From positions 484,086 to 548,085 of the forward strand of contig DGIS01000025.1 in assembly GCA_002386525.1 (NCBI GenBank): a stretch of 64,000 nucleotides of DNA. Direction: 5' to 3'. Below, one piece after another: positions 18,749-27,674 of this stretch. Position numbers and translations under genes: made by a program. Numbering within the stretch: position 1 is the first letter of the stretch; each line of letters opens with the position of its first letter. This stretch comes from Sphingobacterium sp. UBA4616 (GTDB lineage: Bacteria > Bacteroidota > Bacteroidia > Sphingobacteriales > Sphingobacteriaceae). Below the pieces are notes generated by a model. It did no database searches. It saw only the letters and a list, made by a program, of their open reading frames with translations, and was not told the DNA's origin.

Positions 18749-21040
18749 ATGAATAAAATTCTAGCAACCATTCTTCTGTCCTGCGCCCTATACTTGCCAA
18801 CGACAAACTTTGCGCAAAACAAAGCTACTGTTCCGCAACTCATTCCTTTTCCTCAACAATTAGCATCCAATCCCGGTCTTTTTCAGCTAAAGGGACAAGA
18901 ATTGGGTTACTACATCGATCCAGCGCTATCTTCTCAATCTTTATCTGGATGGATCGACCATGCGCTGTTCGGGAAATTGAATAAAAAAAGCGTTAAGCGA
19001 GCTGGTGCTTCGCTGCAATTGATCAAAGGTCAAGGGCTCTCAGATGAGGCCTATGAATTGAAAACAGATCAAAAAGGCATTCAGATCGTTGCTGCTTCGG
19101 AGAAGGGGGCATTTTATGGTTTACAGACAGTTCAGCAATTATATTTACTTTCGGGCACAACAGCTAAAGTGGCTCTTCCGTATATTACAATCAAAGACCA
19201 GCCTGCTTTTCAATGGCGTGGGGTCGAACTCGATGTTGCACGCCATTTTTTTCCAAAAGAGTATCTCTATAAATTTATCGATCTCATTGCAAGCTACAAG
19301 TTCAACAAATTCCACCTCCACTTGACGGACGATCAGGGTTGGCGGATAGAAATTAAGAAGTACCCTAAACTTACCGAATATGGTGCCTGGAGAACGTATA
19401 ACAACCAAGATTCCGCCTGCTTTGTAAAGGCCAAAGAAAATCCAGACTTTAATTTGCCCAAAGAATTGATACGCACAACAAACGGAAAAGAAGAGTATGG
19501 GGGATTTTATACCCAACAGGATATCAGAGACATTGTTGCTTATGCGCAGCGCCGACAAATAGAAATCATTCCCGAAATAGATATGCCAGGGCATATGATG
19601 GTAGCTACAAAAGCTTATCCCGAACTGCTGTTGGACAGTCAAACCGCCGGCTGGGGAAAACAATTCTCCGTACCGATCAGTCCGTGGAAAGAAAGCAGTT
19701 ATACTTTTGTTGAAAATGTGCTCAGTGAAATCATTGAACTATTCCCCTCCCACTATATTCATATCGGTGCCGATGAAGTAGAAAAAGATTCTTGGGCAAA
19801 ATCGGCTGCTGCTAAAGCTTTTATGGAAGAAAAGCAAATTGCCAATTTACATGATCTCCAGAGCTATTTCGTCAAACGGGTAAACAATTTTATCCGTTCA
19901 AAAAATAAACAGAGCATCGGCTGGGATGAGATATTGGACGGCAGCTCAGACACTAGCATGATGGTTATGTACTGGCGTGGCTGGGAAAAAAATGCACCAA
20001 AGGAGGCTGTGAACCGCGGTCATAGGGTCGTTATGACTCCCACCAATCCGCTATATTTTGATTATCTTCCGAATAGCAGCAGCCTTGATGCTGTGTATAA
20101 CATGAACGTGATACCTTCAGATATATCTAGTTCAAAAGCTCATTTGATCCAAGGTGCTCAGGCCAATATATGGACAGAAATGATTCCAACCACTGCGCGA
20201 TTAGAGTTTATGATTCTCCCGCGTTTAAGTGCGCTATCTGAACGCGTATGGACCAACAAACCGTTATACGATAGTTATAGAAATCGAGTAATTTCCCACT
20301 TTGGACTCTGGGACAAAATGGGTTTGCGCTATCGCATGCCCGACCTCGAAGGTTTTGCCGAAACACAGGTGATTGTTGATGGACAATCTATATTAAAGGT
20401 CGCGAATGAACTTCCTCAAAATCCAATACACTATACTACCGACGGTAGTCTTCCAACCCAGCAAAGCCCCGTACTGAAAGATTCGCTCGCTGTAAAAAAA
20501 GAAGGTCCTATTCGATTTGCAACAATCTCGTCTTCAGGTGCAAAAAGTGAGCTCTATCAAATTAGTTTTAAGTATGATACCTGGAAAAAAAGTGTGAGAG
20601 TGGATGAATCAACATTGGCACCAGGCCTTAAAGCAACTTTCTTTAATGGAACTTTTGCTAATACATCTGCCATTGCCGGTCCCGAAGTACGCCACGAAGT
20701 GATCAGCAATGTATCACTAAGCGATACCATCAAAATGCCTTCTTTTGGTGCTAAAATAAGAGGATATTTCTATGTCAAAGAAAAAGGAGTCTATAATTTC
20801 TATTTCACTTGTGATGATGGTGGTGTCCTTCGGATACACGATCAGCCTGTCGTCGATAATGATGGACAGCATGCGCCAATTATGAAAAGTGGACAGATTG
20901 CGTTAGAACCTGGCTACCATCCAATTGCTATAGATTTCATCGAAGCAGGTGGAGGATTCACCCTAAAACTTCAATATAGCGTCAAAGATTCACCGGTGAT
21001 CGATATTCCAAAAGCATCTTTTTTCCATAAGAAAGATTAG
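18749..21040 (+). CDS. GH20 beta-N-acetylhexosaminidase with C-terminal PA14 domain
   Basis: A 763-residue exported enzyme (signal peptide ending near TTNFAQ). It has the GH20b N-terminal domain (about 25-145), the GH20 catalytic barrel (about 150-500, starting FQWRGVELDVARHFFPKE), a chitobiase/hexosaminidase C-terminal segment with THYTTDGSLPT-type sequence (about 535-610) and a PA14 domain (about 625-755, GLKATFFNGT to GGGFTLKLQYS) likely to bind glycans. The catalytic pair Asp342-Glu343 is in HIGADEVEK, with the substrate-assisted mechanism of the family. It removes terminal beta-linked GlcNAc or GalNAc. It is the only gene of this PUL on the plus strand and shares its upstream region with the HTCS gene. 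Periplasmic or outer-membrane location is expected. Confidence 0.93.
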   Translation: MNKILATILLSCALYLPTTNFAQNKATVPQLIPFPQQLASNPGLFQLKGQELGYYIDPALSSQSLSGWIDHALFGKLNKKSVKRAGASLQLIKGQGLSDEAYELKTDQKGIQIVAASEKGAFYGLQTVQQLYLLSGTTAKVALPYITIKDQPAFQWRGVELDVARHFFPKEYLYKFIDLIASYKFNKFHLHLTDDQGWRIEIKKYPKLTEYGAWRTYNNQDSACFVKAKENPDFNLPKELIRTTNGKEEYGGFYTQQDIRDIVAYAQRRQIEIIPEIDMPGHMMVATKAYPELLLDSQTAGWGKQFSVPISPWKESSYTFVENVLSEIIELFPSHYIHIGADEVEKDSWAKSAAAKAFMEEKQIANLHDLQSYFVKRVNNFIRSKNKQSIGWDEILDGSSDTSMMVMYWRGWEKNAPKEAVNRGHRVVMTPTNPLYFDYLPNSSSLDAVYNMNVIPSDISSSKAHLIQGAQANIWTEMIPTTARLEFMILPRLSALSERVWTNKPLYDSYRNRVISHFGLWDKMGLRYRMPDLEGFAETQVIVDGQSILKVANELPQNPIHYTTDGSLPTQQSPVLKDSLAVKKEGPIRFATISSSGAKSELYQISFKYDTWKKSVRVDESTLAPGLKATFFNGTFANTSAIAGPEVRHEVISNVSLSDTIKMPSFGAKIRGYFYVKEKGVYNFYFTCDDGGVLRIHDQPVVDNDGQHAPIMKSGQIALEPGYHPIAIDFIEAGGGFTLKLQYSVKDSPVIDIPKASFFHKKD

Positions 21041-21067
21041 TAAGATCAATAGACAATTTATAGTAGC

Positions 21068-21106
21068 ATATCCCCAGTGAAGTTGATAGCACTGGGGATA
21101 TTTTAT
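21068..21106 (+). terminator. Intrinsic terminator after the GH20 gene
   Basis: ATATCCCCAGTG and CACTGGGGATAT form a perfect 12-bp stem with a 10-base loop, followed by TTTTATATT on the plus strand. It lies 28 bp after the GH20 stop and closes the first PUL. Confidence 0.85.
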
Positions 21107-21248
21107 ATTGTATCAATCTCGCTTTGTATAAAAATTAAATACTTTCGTATAATATAGATTGCAGTAAATAGTCAAGAACATAGATTTGTATCAATATCTC
21201 CACAGGTGATTGGAGATTGCAGTGATTTTGAACGCATATAAATTAGTA

Positions 21249-21491
21249 ATGATGAAAGCTAGGCAAGTGTTGATTTTTAAAAGTTCAGTAAAGACAGAAG
21301 ATAAGAAAAATTTTTTAATGCAATTAGTCAAAACTCATCTTCCACAAGTACAAGATGCTACTGTCGATCTCGATGATGAGGACGCTATTTTCCGCTTCGA
21401 AACAGAAGAATGTTCTGTTGAATATCTGACAGATTTCCTACAGCGTTACAATATTCAAGTTCATTTCCTAGATCGCTTTGTAGTTGCTTAG
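21249..21491 (+). CDS. Small conserved-type protein, ferredoxin-like fold possible
   Basis: An 80-residue soluble protein (ATG at 21249 preferred; a TTG 39 bp upstream would add 13 residues). It reads MMKARQVLIFKSSVKTEDKK and ends in a hydrophobic-acidic C-terminal half (ATVDLDDEDAIFRFETEECS, then LTDFLQRYNIQVHFLDRFVV). The beta-alpha-beta pattern and length recall small heavy-metal-associated-like ferredoxin folds, but the CxxC metal motif is absent. It stands alone between the GH20 terminator and the convergent LytTR gene. I do not recognise a specific function. Confidence 0.6.
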   Translation: MMKARQVLIFKSSVKTEDKKNFLMQLVKTHLPQVQDATVDLDDEDAIFRFETEECSVEYLTDFLQRYNIQVHFLDRFVVA

Positions 21492-21504
21492 GGCGACTGT
21501 TCAA

Positions 21505-22218
21505 TCAGAGGAGTCCCCCGGTATATTGTTTAAAGAATGACTCTCGATAGATCTCACCAATCGGGATTTCAAACTTATCGATGTAAATAGTGTGACTATC
21601 AAAAGAATCAATAAACGATAAATTAATCAGATAGGATTTACTGGTACGCGCAAACAGCCTCACAGGAAGTTTCTGGTGAATTGTCTTCAAGTTCATTGCA
21701 GTAATCAGTTTATTGTTCTGAGTATAGATGACCACATAATCTTTGAGCGCTTCTATAAAGCGAATATCGGTAAATGCAATTTTATAGTATTTCCTATCCG
21801 ATTTAATAAAAAGTGCGTCCTTACTGTACTTCTCAACCGTATTTTGGTTTTCTTTTAGCTCCAATAGTTTTTTATAAGCTATTGATTTGTTGATCGCTTT
21901 GGCCAGACGGTCTTTGCTAATGGGTTTCAGCAGATAATCTATTGCATCCAATTCGTAACTTTTCAGGGCATAATGCGCATAGGCAGTCGTAAGGATCACT
22001 AATTTGTCGTCTGGAAGAGATTGTGCAAAATCAAGCCCATTGACCGTGGGCATCTCGATATCCAAAAAAAGCAAGTCAACCGGATTCGTTTTGATACATT
22101 CCAATGCAGATATCGCATTGGAAAATGTACCAACAATCTGAAGGGTAGAAATCTCTTCGATTAAATTCTTCATTTCTTCCCTAGCCAGGGGTTCATCGTC
22201 TACAATGATGCAATTCAT
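21505..22218 (-). CDS. LytTR-family response regulator
   Basis: A 237-residue regulator. The receiver domain (1-115) begins MNCIIVDDEPLAREEM with the acidic pair at 7-8, has the phosphorylation site Asp53 in LLFLDIEMP, and the usual KP near residue 98 (LLKPISKDRL). The C-terminal half (about 130-235) is a LytTR DNA-binding domain (FIKSDRKYYKIAFTDIRFIE, ARTSKSYLINLSFIDSF). The start codon overlaps the stop of the upstream kinase gene by 4 bp (ATGA), which indicates translational coupling and a cognate pair. The target genes are unknown; the divergently transcribed outer-membrane protein at 23510 is a natural candidate. Confidence 0.93.
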   Translation of the reverse strand: MNCIIVDDEPLAREEMKNLIEEISTLQIVGTFSNAISALECIKTNPVDLLFLDIEMPTVNGLDFAQSLPDDKLVILTTAYAHYALKSYELDAIDYLLKPISKDRLAKAINKSIAYKKLLELKENQNTVEKYSKDALFIKSDRKYYKIAFTDIRFIEALKDYVVIYTQNNKLITAMNLKTIHQKLPVRLFARTSKSYLINLSFIDSFDSHTIYIDKFEIPIGEIYRESFFKQYTGGLL

Positions 22219-23276
22219 AATGGAATAGTAAGTTTAACCTGATACAACACCTCGGTTGTTAAAATCGAGAGCTCATAATCATTTCTATACAGAAGGTCTA
22301 GCCTTCTTTTGGCATTAGCCAGTCCTAATCCGCTAAATTTGCTGCTAACATACCGGCTATTGGGATCTTTCGAATTTTCACATTCAAAACAAAGTTGCTG
22401 ATCCCGCTCAGAAAAATGGATTGTGATAAAAGTAGAGCCATCACCTGCGCTGAGGCTATGTTTAATTGCGTTTTCAACAAAGGCCGTAAAAAGATGTGGC
22501 GGTAGAAATACACCTTTTTTTTCTAATTCAACAGGACAGGATATACGCGTTTTTAAGTTATCGCGGCGTATTTCCTCTAATTTCAGAAAATTGCTAATAA
22601 AGTTGATTTCAGACTTCAAAAGCGTCTTATCATCGTTATTTTCATACAGCTGATATCTTAAAAAATCTGACAACTTCATGATCACTTCAGTAGCCATAAT
22701 AGGATCTTTTCGAATTAAAGCTTTAACATTGTTAAGCATGTTGAATAAAAAATGTGGCTGAATCTGATTTTTCAAGGAAATAAGCTCCGTGGTCAAAGCC
22801 AGATTTTTCAATTCAGAAATACGCTTATTATCTTCCAACCAGCGTTTAAAGAGCTTAAAAGTCGTGGTGGTCAGAATGATAGGCATACAGATAAATAAAG
22901 CTGCAATTAGCCCCATAGAGTCCGACTCAGCCTTTTTTATCACCGGAATATGAATGGAATAGATGTAATTAGCAATATACATAACAACCAGCACGCTGGC
23001 CGTCACGAGCAATATTAATGCGAGTACATATAACTCATATTTGGCCTTAAAGAAAAACTTTGGTATCAATACGTACATATTAGCATAAAACATGCAGACA
23101 AATACAAACCATAGGACAATAGAAAAATAAAACCGATAACTGCTCTGAAAATGGGAACGTAAATTTGCATTAGCAAAGAGCAAGAGTAACCCGATCAGAA
23201 AAAATATATGTCGCAATGGCCTGAATTTATTTTCTGTAAAAAACCTTAAAACAATACTATTATTAAAGTCTTGCAT
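22215..23276 (-). CDS. LytS/YehU-type sensor histidine kinase
   Basis: A 353-residue inner-membrane kinase with four hydrophobic segments in the first 150 residues (for example IFFLIGLLLLFANANL and LYVLALILLVTASVLVVMYI) and no large sensor domain. The His_kinase domain (PF06580 type) has the acceptor histidine in NQIQPHFLFNMLNNV and the ATPase N-box HLFTAFVENAIKHSL, with the glycine box SGLGLANAKRRLDLL. It pairs with the LytTR regulator downstream (4-bp overlap). The stimulus is unknown, possibly something sensed within the membrane. Confidence 0.93.
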   Translation of the reverse strand: MQDFNNSIVLRFFTENKFRPLRHIFFLIGLLLLFANANLRSHFQSSYRFYFSIVLWFVFVCMFYANMYVLIPKFFFKAKYELYVLALILLVTASVLVVMYIANYIYSIHIPVIKKAESDSMGLIAALFICMPIILTTTTFKLFKRWLEDNKRISELKNLALTTELISLKNQIQPHFLFNMLNNVKALIRKDPIMATEVIMKLSDFLRYQLYENNDDKTLLKSEINFISNFLKLEEIRRDNLKTRISCPVELEKKGVFLPPHLFTAFVENAIKHSLSAGDGSTFITIHFSERDQQLCFECENSKDPNSRYVSSKFSGLGLANAKRRLDLLYRNDYELSILTTEVLYQVKLTIPL

Positions 23277-23509
23277 GGATTAGAATAGATTTAACTTAAA
23301 TAACAAAAATAAAGTTTTTCTAGGCAAGAATCAGATCTCTTATACGAAGACCTGTTTTTTTTATACCAAAATTAGTAGATGATGTATAGCTTCGCTTTCC
23401 GTAGTTCTTCTAAATTGGGCTTTTGTATAAAAACAACACCTGTTGGTCTAAAAAAAAAATACCACCTACAAATTTCAGCTATTCTTAAAATAATTTTAAT
23501 GAAACATCT

Positions 23510-24487
23510 ATGCAAAAAATACTTTTAGTGTTTATATTACTGTTTTGGTCATACACTTTAATCGCACAAACTAAGGATAGCGTGCAGCAAAAAGTGATGG
23601 CAGTGATTACCGACAAATTTCCCATAACACGCGTCCTCAATTTGACCTTTGAATCCAATGCAGGATATAGCTATTCATCAAAACTCCACGGTAGGGATTT
23701 ATCCGAAACGAAAGTAGAATCGATGTACCAAGCAGGAGGTAGTATCAACATTAACTTTTTAAAGAGCCGAACATGGAATCTGGGGACCAATATTGGCTAT
23801 CAGTTCACTTCTGTAAACTCCAGTCGTCCAGACCTTGTTGCGCATTCCATCACACATTTAGCCAGCCACTATCATTATCAATACGAATCACTTAATCTGA
23901 CCCGTTATTCACGTTTATGGGGTAAAGTAGCCTTTTACACAGCAACGGTCGCTACAAATGGGAGTGAAAAAGCAATCGAACGCGTGAATGGGATGCTCTC
24001 TGCCACTGTAGTACTAAAAGCTACGCAGGAGATTCAAATGGCCGTAGGTATTATCGGGATTATAGACCCGGCAGCAATTCTTCCGATTTTACCAACCTTC
24101 GCCTACAAACAGCAATTTGGCAAAGGGATGATACTTGATGTGATCTTACCAAAAGGAATATATCTCCGAAAAGGGGTATTGTGGAATGGCCGAGTTTCGA
24201 TCGGTTCAGATTTGAATAGTACAATCTTTTACCTTTATAACTTTCCAAGTTCTGAAAAAGTATATACTTTCAATCAGATGGAGATCAATTCGGGCCTGAC
24301 TTATGAGCATAACCTCGGGCGATCATTTATTGCCACCTTTAAATCAGGAATAAAAGCCATACCTCGCGCACGTATATTTGAGAAAAACAAACCCCAACGC
24401 GATTATATATGGGAAGCAAGCCCCGAACCTTCATTTTATATGAATGCGGGGCTTTCCTTCAATCCCTTTGCTAAGAAAAGGAAATAA
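23510..24487 (+). CDS. Predicted outer-membrane beta-barrel protein of unknown function
   Basis: A 325-residue protein with a signal peptide (MQKILLVFILLFWSYTLIAQ) and alternating hydrophobic strands (SININFLKSRTWNLGTNIGY, SFYMNAGLSFNP) consistent with a small outer-membrane barrel of the DUF6268-like sort. It is divergent from the LytS/LytTR operon with a 233-bp spacer, so it may be that system's target. Its last 17 bp overlap the 3' end of the convergent methyltransferase gene. No enzymatic motif was seen. Confidence 0.65.
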   Translation: MQKILLVFILLFWSYTLIAQTKDSVQQKVMAVITDKFPITRVLNLTFESNAGYSYSSKLHGRDLSETKVESMYQAGGSININFLKSRTWNLGTNIGYQFTSVNSSRPDLVAHSITHLASHYHYQYESLNLTRYSRLWGKVAFYTATVATNGSEKAIERVNGMLSATVVLKATQEIQMAVGIIGIIDPAAILPILPTFAYKQQFGKGMILDVILPKGIYLRKGVLWNGRVSIGSDLNSTIFYLYNFPSSEKVYTFNQMEINSGLTYEHNLGRSFIATFKSGIKAIPRARIFEKNKPQRDYIWEASPEPSFYMNAGLSFNPFAKKRK

Positions 24488-25157
24488 TATCTTTTTTTCG
24501 GGTTATCCAGCCCATATATATTGAGGATTGAAAGAATCGAACAGGAGGTTCAAATCCAGCTTCTTCACAGAGTTCTGCTAAGCGCTCTTCAGAAACATGC
24601 AACAATTCATGTTCGATTCGTTGCAATCTTTGAGCGACCTGTGTTTCATCTATACCCTTAGGCAGAAGAAGTCTCAACAGCCCCAAGTTTTGCTGAATTT
24701 GCTCCTTATTGCCTGTTATATCTAATAATACCAATGGTGCTTGAGACATCATTCTTTTACAAATATCTTGCAACATACCCAATTTTTCGCCATCGTCTTT
24801 TAAAAAGTGTAATACAAGCAAAAGCGTCGCGGCGCCATATTGTTTTCCTTCATCCAAATCACTTACTAGACCTTCCACAAGGTTAACATTCTCATCTGCT
24901 TCAAATTTCTCCCTCGCTTGACCAATCATCTCGGGTGAGGGATCGACCCCTGTTATTTTCCAAGATTCTGATGTGTCGACAAAGCGTTCGATTTCATTTC
25001 CTGTACCACATCCGACCACTAATAAATCTTTGTGCTCTATTTCGGACAGGATCTTAGGCAACTGATCTAAAAAATAATGGTAATTGGGGATCCAGGTTTC
25101 AACAAATTCATCATAGCCACTTGCACGTTCATTTTCAAACAGTTCTACTGTATTCAT
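24471..25157 (-). CDS. Class I SAM-dependent methyltransferase
   Basis: About 228 residues from the preferred ATG at 25157 (MNTVELFENERASGYDEFVE). An upstream in-frame start at 25226 would add 23 residues, but these look like untranslated AT-rich leader. Motif I is LLVVGCGTGNEIERFV and the following acidic motif is ITGVDPSPEMIGQARE, both standard for Methyltransf_25/11 Rossmann enzymes that use S-adenosylmethionine. The substrate is unknown. The gene appears monocistronic, convergent with the outer-membrane protein (17-bp overlap of stop regions). Confidence 0.85.
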   Translation of the reverse strand: MNTVELFENERASGYDEFVETWIPNYHYFLDQLPKILSEIEHKDLLVVGCGTGNEIERFVDTSESWKITGVDPSPEMIGQAREKFEADENVNLVEGLVSDLDEGKQYGAATLLLVLHFLKDDGEKLGMLQDICKRMMSQAPLVLLDITGNKEQIQQNLGLLRLLLPKGIDETQVAQRLQRIEHELLHVSEERLAELCEEAGFEPPVRFFQSSIYMGWITRKKDIISFS

Positions 25158-25323
25158 AATCATAAGAATAATCGTTTTACTTACATAAGTAGAGATATAC
25201 CCTATCTTATTCCAATATACAAGCAAAGATAGTTATTTAAAATAATTCTAAATAACTTTATTCATAGTCGTCCAACTGTGGTAGATAAAGCATCCAATTG
25301 CTTTAGTTTTGAATTGCTTTAGG

Positions 25324-25773
25324 CTATTTGACCGTCACAGCAAAAGCGTATTCATCTGGAGGAAGACATTGTGAAGCATCACAAGCTTGCCATTCCACAG
25401 TGCCTTTTACTGTCGCCGCTCCTTTAGTAAGAGAAACTTTTTGTTGAAAGATTACCTCATTGGTGAAATACCCTACATCCATTTTGAAAACCTCTTCGTG
25501 TTTGATCTTGGGTTTTGGTTCGGCCGTATTACCGACTAGCGCATAATCAGTAGCTTTACTGAAATTAAAGGAAGTTGATATCGGGCCACCATCTTTCACA
25601 TGTTGGGAATATATGTGCCAACCATTTTGAATAGTCGCCTTAACGTAAATAATTGCTTCCTTGTTATTGAGTTTTTTACTAGCAACAGTCCATTTAACAG
25701 GTTTATGAATCTGAGCAAAAGCACCTGTAATGGAAAACATAACCAAGGTTGCTAAAATTAAAATCTTTTTCAT
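25324..25773 (-). CDS. DsbD N-terminal (alpha) domain-like periplasmic protein
   Basis: A 149-residue exported protein (signal MKKILILATLVMFSITGAFA). Features of DsbD-alpha are present: the GWHIYSQ segment, and near the C-terminus WQACDASQCLPPDEYAFAV with Cys131 and Cys136, matching the redox-active pair and PP turn of the domain. In DsbD that domain passes electrons to periplasmic thiol proteins; here it is free-standing with no membrane or thioredoxin part, as is common in Bacteroidota. It may partner with an unlinked CcdA/DsbD-like membrane protein. It appears to be monocistronic. Confidence 0.85.
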   Translation of the reverse strand: MKKILILATLVMFSITGAFAQIHKPVKWTVASKKLNNKEAIIYVKATIQNGWHIYSQHVKDGGPISTSFNFSKATDYALVGNTAEPKPKIKHEEVFKMDVGYFTNEVIFQQKVSLTKGAATVKGTVEWQACDASQCLPPDEYAFAVTVK

Positions 25774-26140
25774 CTTTTTATAAATTTTTCAGTTTATTAT
25801 TTTATTGGCATTACATATAAACAGTATCCTTACTACAAGAACCTGCACCTGAATACGCACGTCAATATTCGTTATAAACAGAATAAAACACAACCATATT
25901 ATATTTAAACAATAAATTTTACAAAAAATAATACCATAAGCCATATTATTTTCATTTTAAATCGTGGAATTTTCTCAATTTCAATAATAAGTTCGAAAGA
26001 ACTATTGCATTAAAACAATAGCTCAAGTCAGATAATGCTGTTTGCCGATCAGCATTCCAGCAACGCTAGGAGCATAACATTATTTTATAATCAACTTTTT
26101 GAGAAATTAGCTGTAATTTATGTTATTTCAAATTTATATC
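25774..26140. other. AT-rich intergenic region without a convincing gene
   Basis: Between the divergently oriented DsbD-alpha-like gene and the ClbS-family pseudogene. The only structure seen is a small inverted repeat AATGCTG / CAGCATT around 26035-26060. No RNA gene and no clear promoter box could be assigned. Confidence 0.5.
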
Positions 26141-26677
26141 ATGGCAATACCAACTACGAAAGAGGAACTCCTTAAAGCGATTCAAACAAATCACAACAAG
26201 CTCGTCCATGAACTGTCCAGTATTCCCATTGATTAAACCAGTTTATTGACACTAGAAGGACATAGCAAAGGAACGCTAATGAGTGTAAATAACCTACTTT
26301 CTTATTTGATTGGATGGGGTGAATTGGTTCTCAAATGGAATAGGAAAAGCGAGGAAAACAGCCACATCGAACTCCCTGAGACAGGCTTTAAATGGAATGA
26401 ACTAGGCAAATTAGCGCAAAAATTCTACGGGGATTATGCCGATTTAGATTTTACGACTCTATGTACCAAACTCAATCAAACTGTTTTTAAAATCTTGGAT
26501 TTAATTGAGCAAAAAACAAACTATGAACTCTATGGAGTGACTTGGTATGGCAAATGGACCTTAGGCCGCATGATACAATTTAATACCGCTTCACCATATC
26601 AAAATGCAACCGGGAGAATTCGTAAATGGAAAAAAATACAAAAAAATAACCAGCAATTGGATTCGGTTAATGAATAA
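26141..26677 (+). pseudogene. ClbS/DfsB-family four-helix-bundle protein, interrupted by a nonsense codon
   Basis: Reading from ATG at 26141 gives MAIPTTKEELLKAIQTNHNK and continues to SSIPID, then TAA at 26234-26236, then in the same frame TSLLTLEGHSKGTLMSVNNL, IGWGELVLKWN, GFKWNELGKLAQKFYGDYAD and a complete family C-terminus ending at 26677. Family members have an IPEE-like sequence where the stop lies, so one substitution such as GAA to TAA would explain it. The rest of the frame is intact, with no frameshift. Restart at TTG 26246 or ATG 26279 could yield a truncated protein. The family includes ClbS, a colibactin self-resistance hydrolase, and DfsB; most members have unknown roles. A sequencing error cannot be excluded. 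Confidence 0.85.
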
Positions 26678-26748
26678 AAAAGATTAAATATAGTAAACCA
26701 TCGTTCGATAAATATTGTTATTCAATAAACAGATATATATTTATTACT

Positions 26749-26901
26749 ATGGGAAATTTATTATATACAATTGCAGTTATTTTGGTGCTCATATGGGCCA
26801 TCAGCTTTTTTGGCGGCTTTGCGGGCGGGGGACTAATTCATATACTATTGGTAATCGCTATCATTGCGGTTCTCCTTCGTGTTATTAAAGGAAATGCATA
26901 A
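26749..26901 (+). CDS. Small lmo0937-family membrane protein
   Basis: A 50-residue protein made almost wholly of two hydrophobic helices: MGNLLYTIAVILVLIWAISF, a glycine-rich turn FGGFAGGG, then IHILLVIAIIAVLLRVIKG. This arrangement matches the lmo0937 (DUF5670) family of tiny inner-membrane proteins, often stress-linked and of unknown function. A bidirectional terminator follows 25 bp downstream. Confidence 0.85.
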   Translation: MGNLLYTIAVILVLIWAISFFGGFAGGGLIHILLVIAIIAVLLRVIKGNA

Positions 26902-26926
26902 CTGGTCGGGCCGTTGCTCCTGTCAT

Positions 26927-26966
26927 AAAAAAGGCTCCCCAGTTTCAATACTGAGGAGCCTTTTTT
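26927..26966. terminator. Bidirectional intrinsic terminator
   Basis: AAAAAAGGCTCC and GGAGCCTTTTTT form a 12-bp perfect stem extended by an inner CAGT/ACTG part after one mismatch. A and T runs flank both sides, so it serves both the small membrane protein gene (plus) and the convergent stress protein gene (minus). Confidence 0.92.
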
Positions 26967-26987
26967 ATACATTTAATATGAAGCACG

Positions 26988-27494
26988 CTATATATTAAGA
27001 TCTCCCTCTTTACCTATATCTTCTGTCTCGCCTGTTACTCTCGATTTAAGCATTTTAAACAAGTTGACAATCATATTAGAGTTTGAATCCCAATAATGAG
27101 CATCTTGGGGAGTAACTTTTAACAACTTAATATTTGGATCCTCTTTCCCTTTTTCAAACCAGCCTTCCATCATCTTATTCCAATAACGATCTATCCTTTC
27201 TTGATCCCGCGAAAGACTCGCCTCGCCATTTATACTGAGAAAGGTATAATTTCCAGGATCTGCGTAAAACAAAGAAACTCTTGAATCTAGTGAAAGATTT
27301 GTAAAGGTTTCGCTTTCTGCCGAACAGATATACCAAATGTTACCTTCTTCATCAACTTCTTGTCTACTCATCGGGACACCATGGGGATAGTCCGAATCTT
27401 TTGGAAAAGAGCAGACTGTACCTACGTCAATCTTATCAACGATTTCTTTTAGCTTTTCTAAAGCGTCTTTATCACTTAAATTATTCTCTGCCAT
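26988..27494 (-). CDS. Pyridoxamine 5'-phosphate oxidase-like (general stress protein 26 type) protein
   Basis: About 168 residues from ATG at 27494 (MAENNLSDKDALEKLKEIVD), preferred over an in-frame ATG eight codons earlier. The split-barrel flavin-binding fold is indicated by the pattern GTVCSFPKDSDYPHGVPMSR, NIWYICSAESETFTNLSLDS and VSLFYADPGNYTFLSINGEA. Family members bind FMN or F420 and some are induced by stress; the reaction is not known. It diverges from the DNA repair pair at 27675 and ends at the bidirectional terminator. Confidence 0.87.
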   Translation of the reverse strand: MAENNLSDKDALEKLKEIVDKIDVGTVCSFPKDSDYPHGVPMSRQEVDEEGNIWYICSAESETFTNLSLDSRVSLFYADPGNYTFLSINGEASLSRDQERIDRYWNKMMEGWFEKGKEDPNIKLLKVTPQDAHYWDSNSNMIVNLFKMLKSRVTGETEDIGKEGDLNI

Positions 27495-27601
27495 AATACT
27501 ATTTTTAATAAAGAACAACGTCCCCTTATAAATCGTTTTCTATTTAACCAAATTCAGGCAGTATACTTTAAATAAAAGGGGACGATACTTTTTAAAATTA
27601 A

Positions 27602-27623
27602 AACACGTAATTCTACGCGTGTT
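27602..27623. promoter_or_regulatory. Inverted repeat between the stress protein and the DNA repair pair
   Basis: AACACG-(10)-CGTGTT forms a 6-bp inverted repeat 50 bp upstream of the radical SAM gene, next to a second AT-rich symmetric stretch (ACTAAAAATATTAGT). It could be an operator for one or both divergent genes. No known repressor site was recognised. Confidence 0.3.
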
Positions 27624-27674
27624 ATTTACTAAAAATATTAGTATTTTTACCAATATAAAAATGATGTATTGAAT

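Noticed and set aside
19145..19663. 172-codon open frame opposite GH20
   Set aside because: Entirely inside a catalytic domain with clear motifs on the plus strand; composition is that of an antisense frame.
26030..26185. Short frame starting near 26037 that overlaps the ClbS-family gene start
   Set aside because: About 50 codons, no recognisable features, and out of frame with the better supported ATG at 26141.
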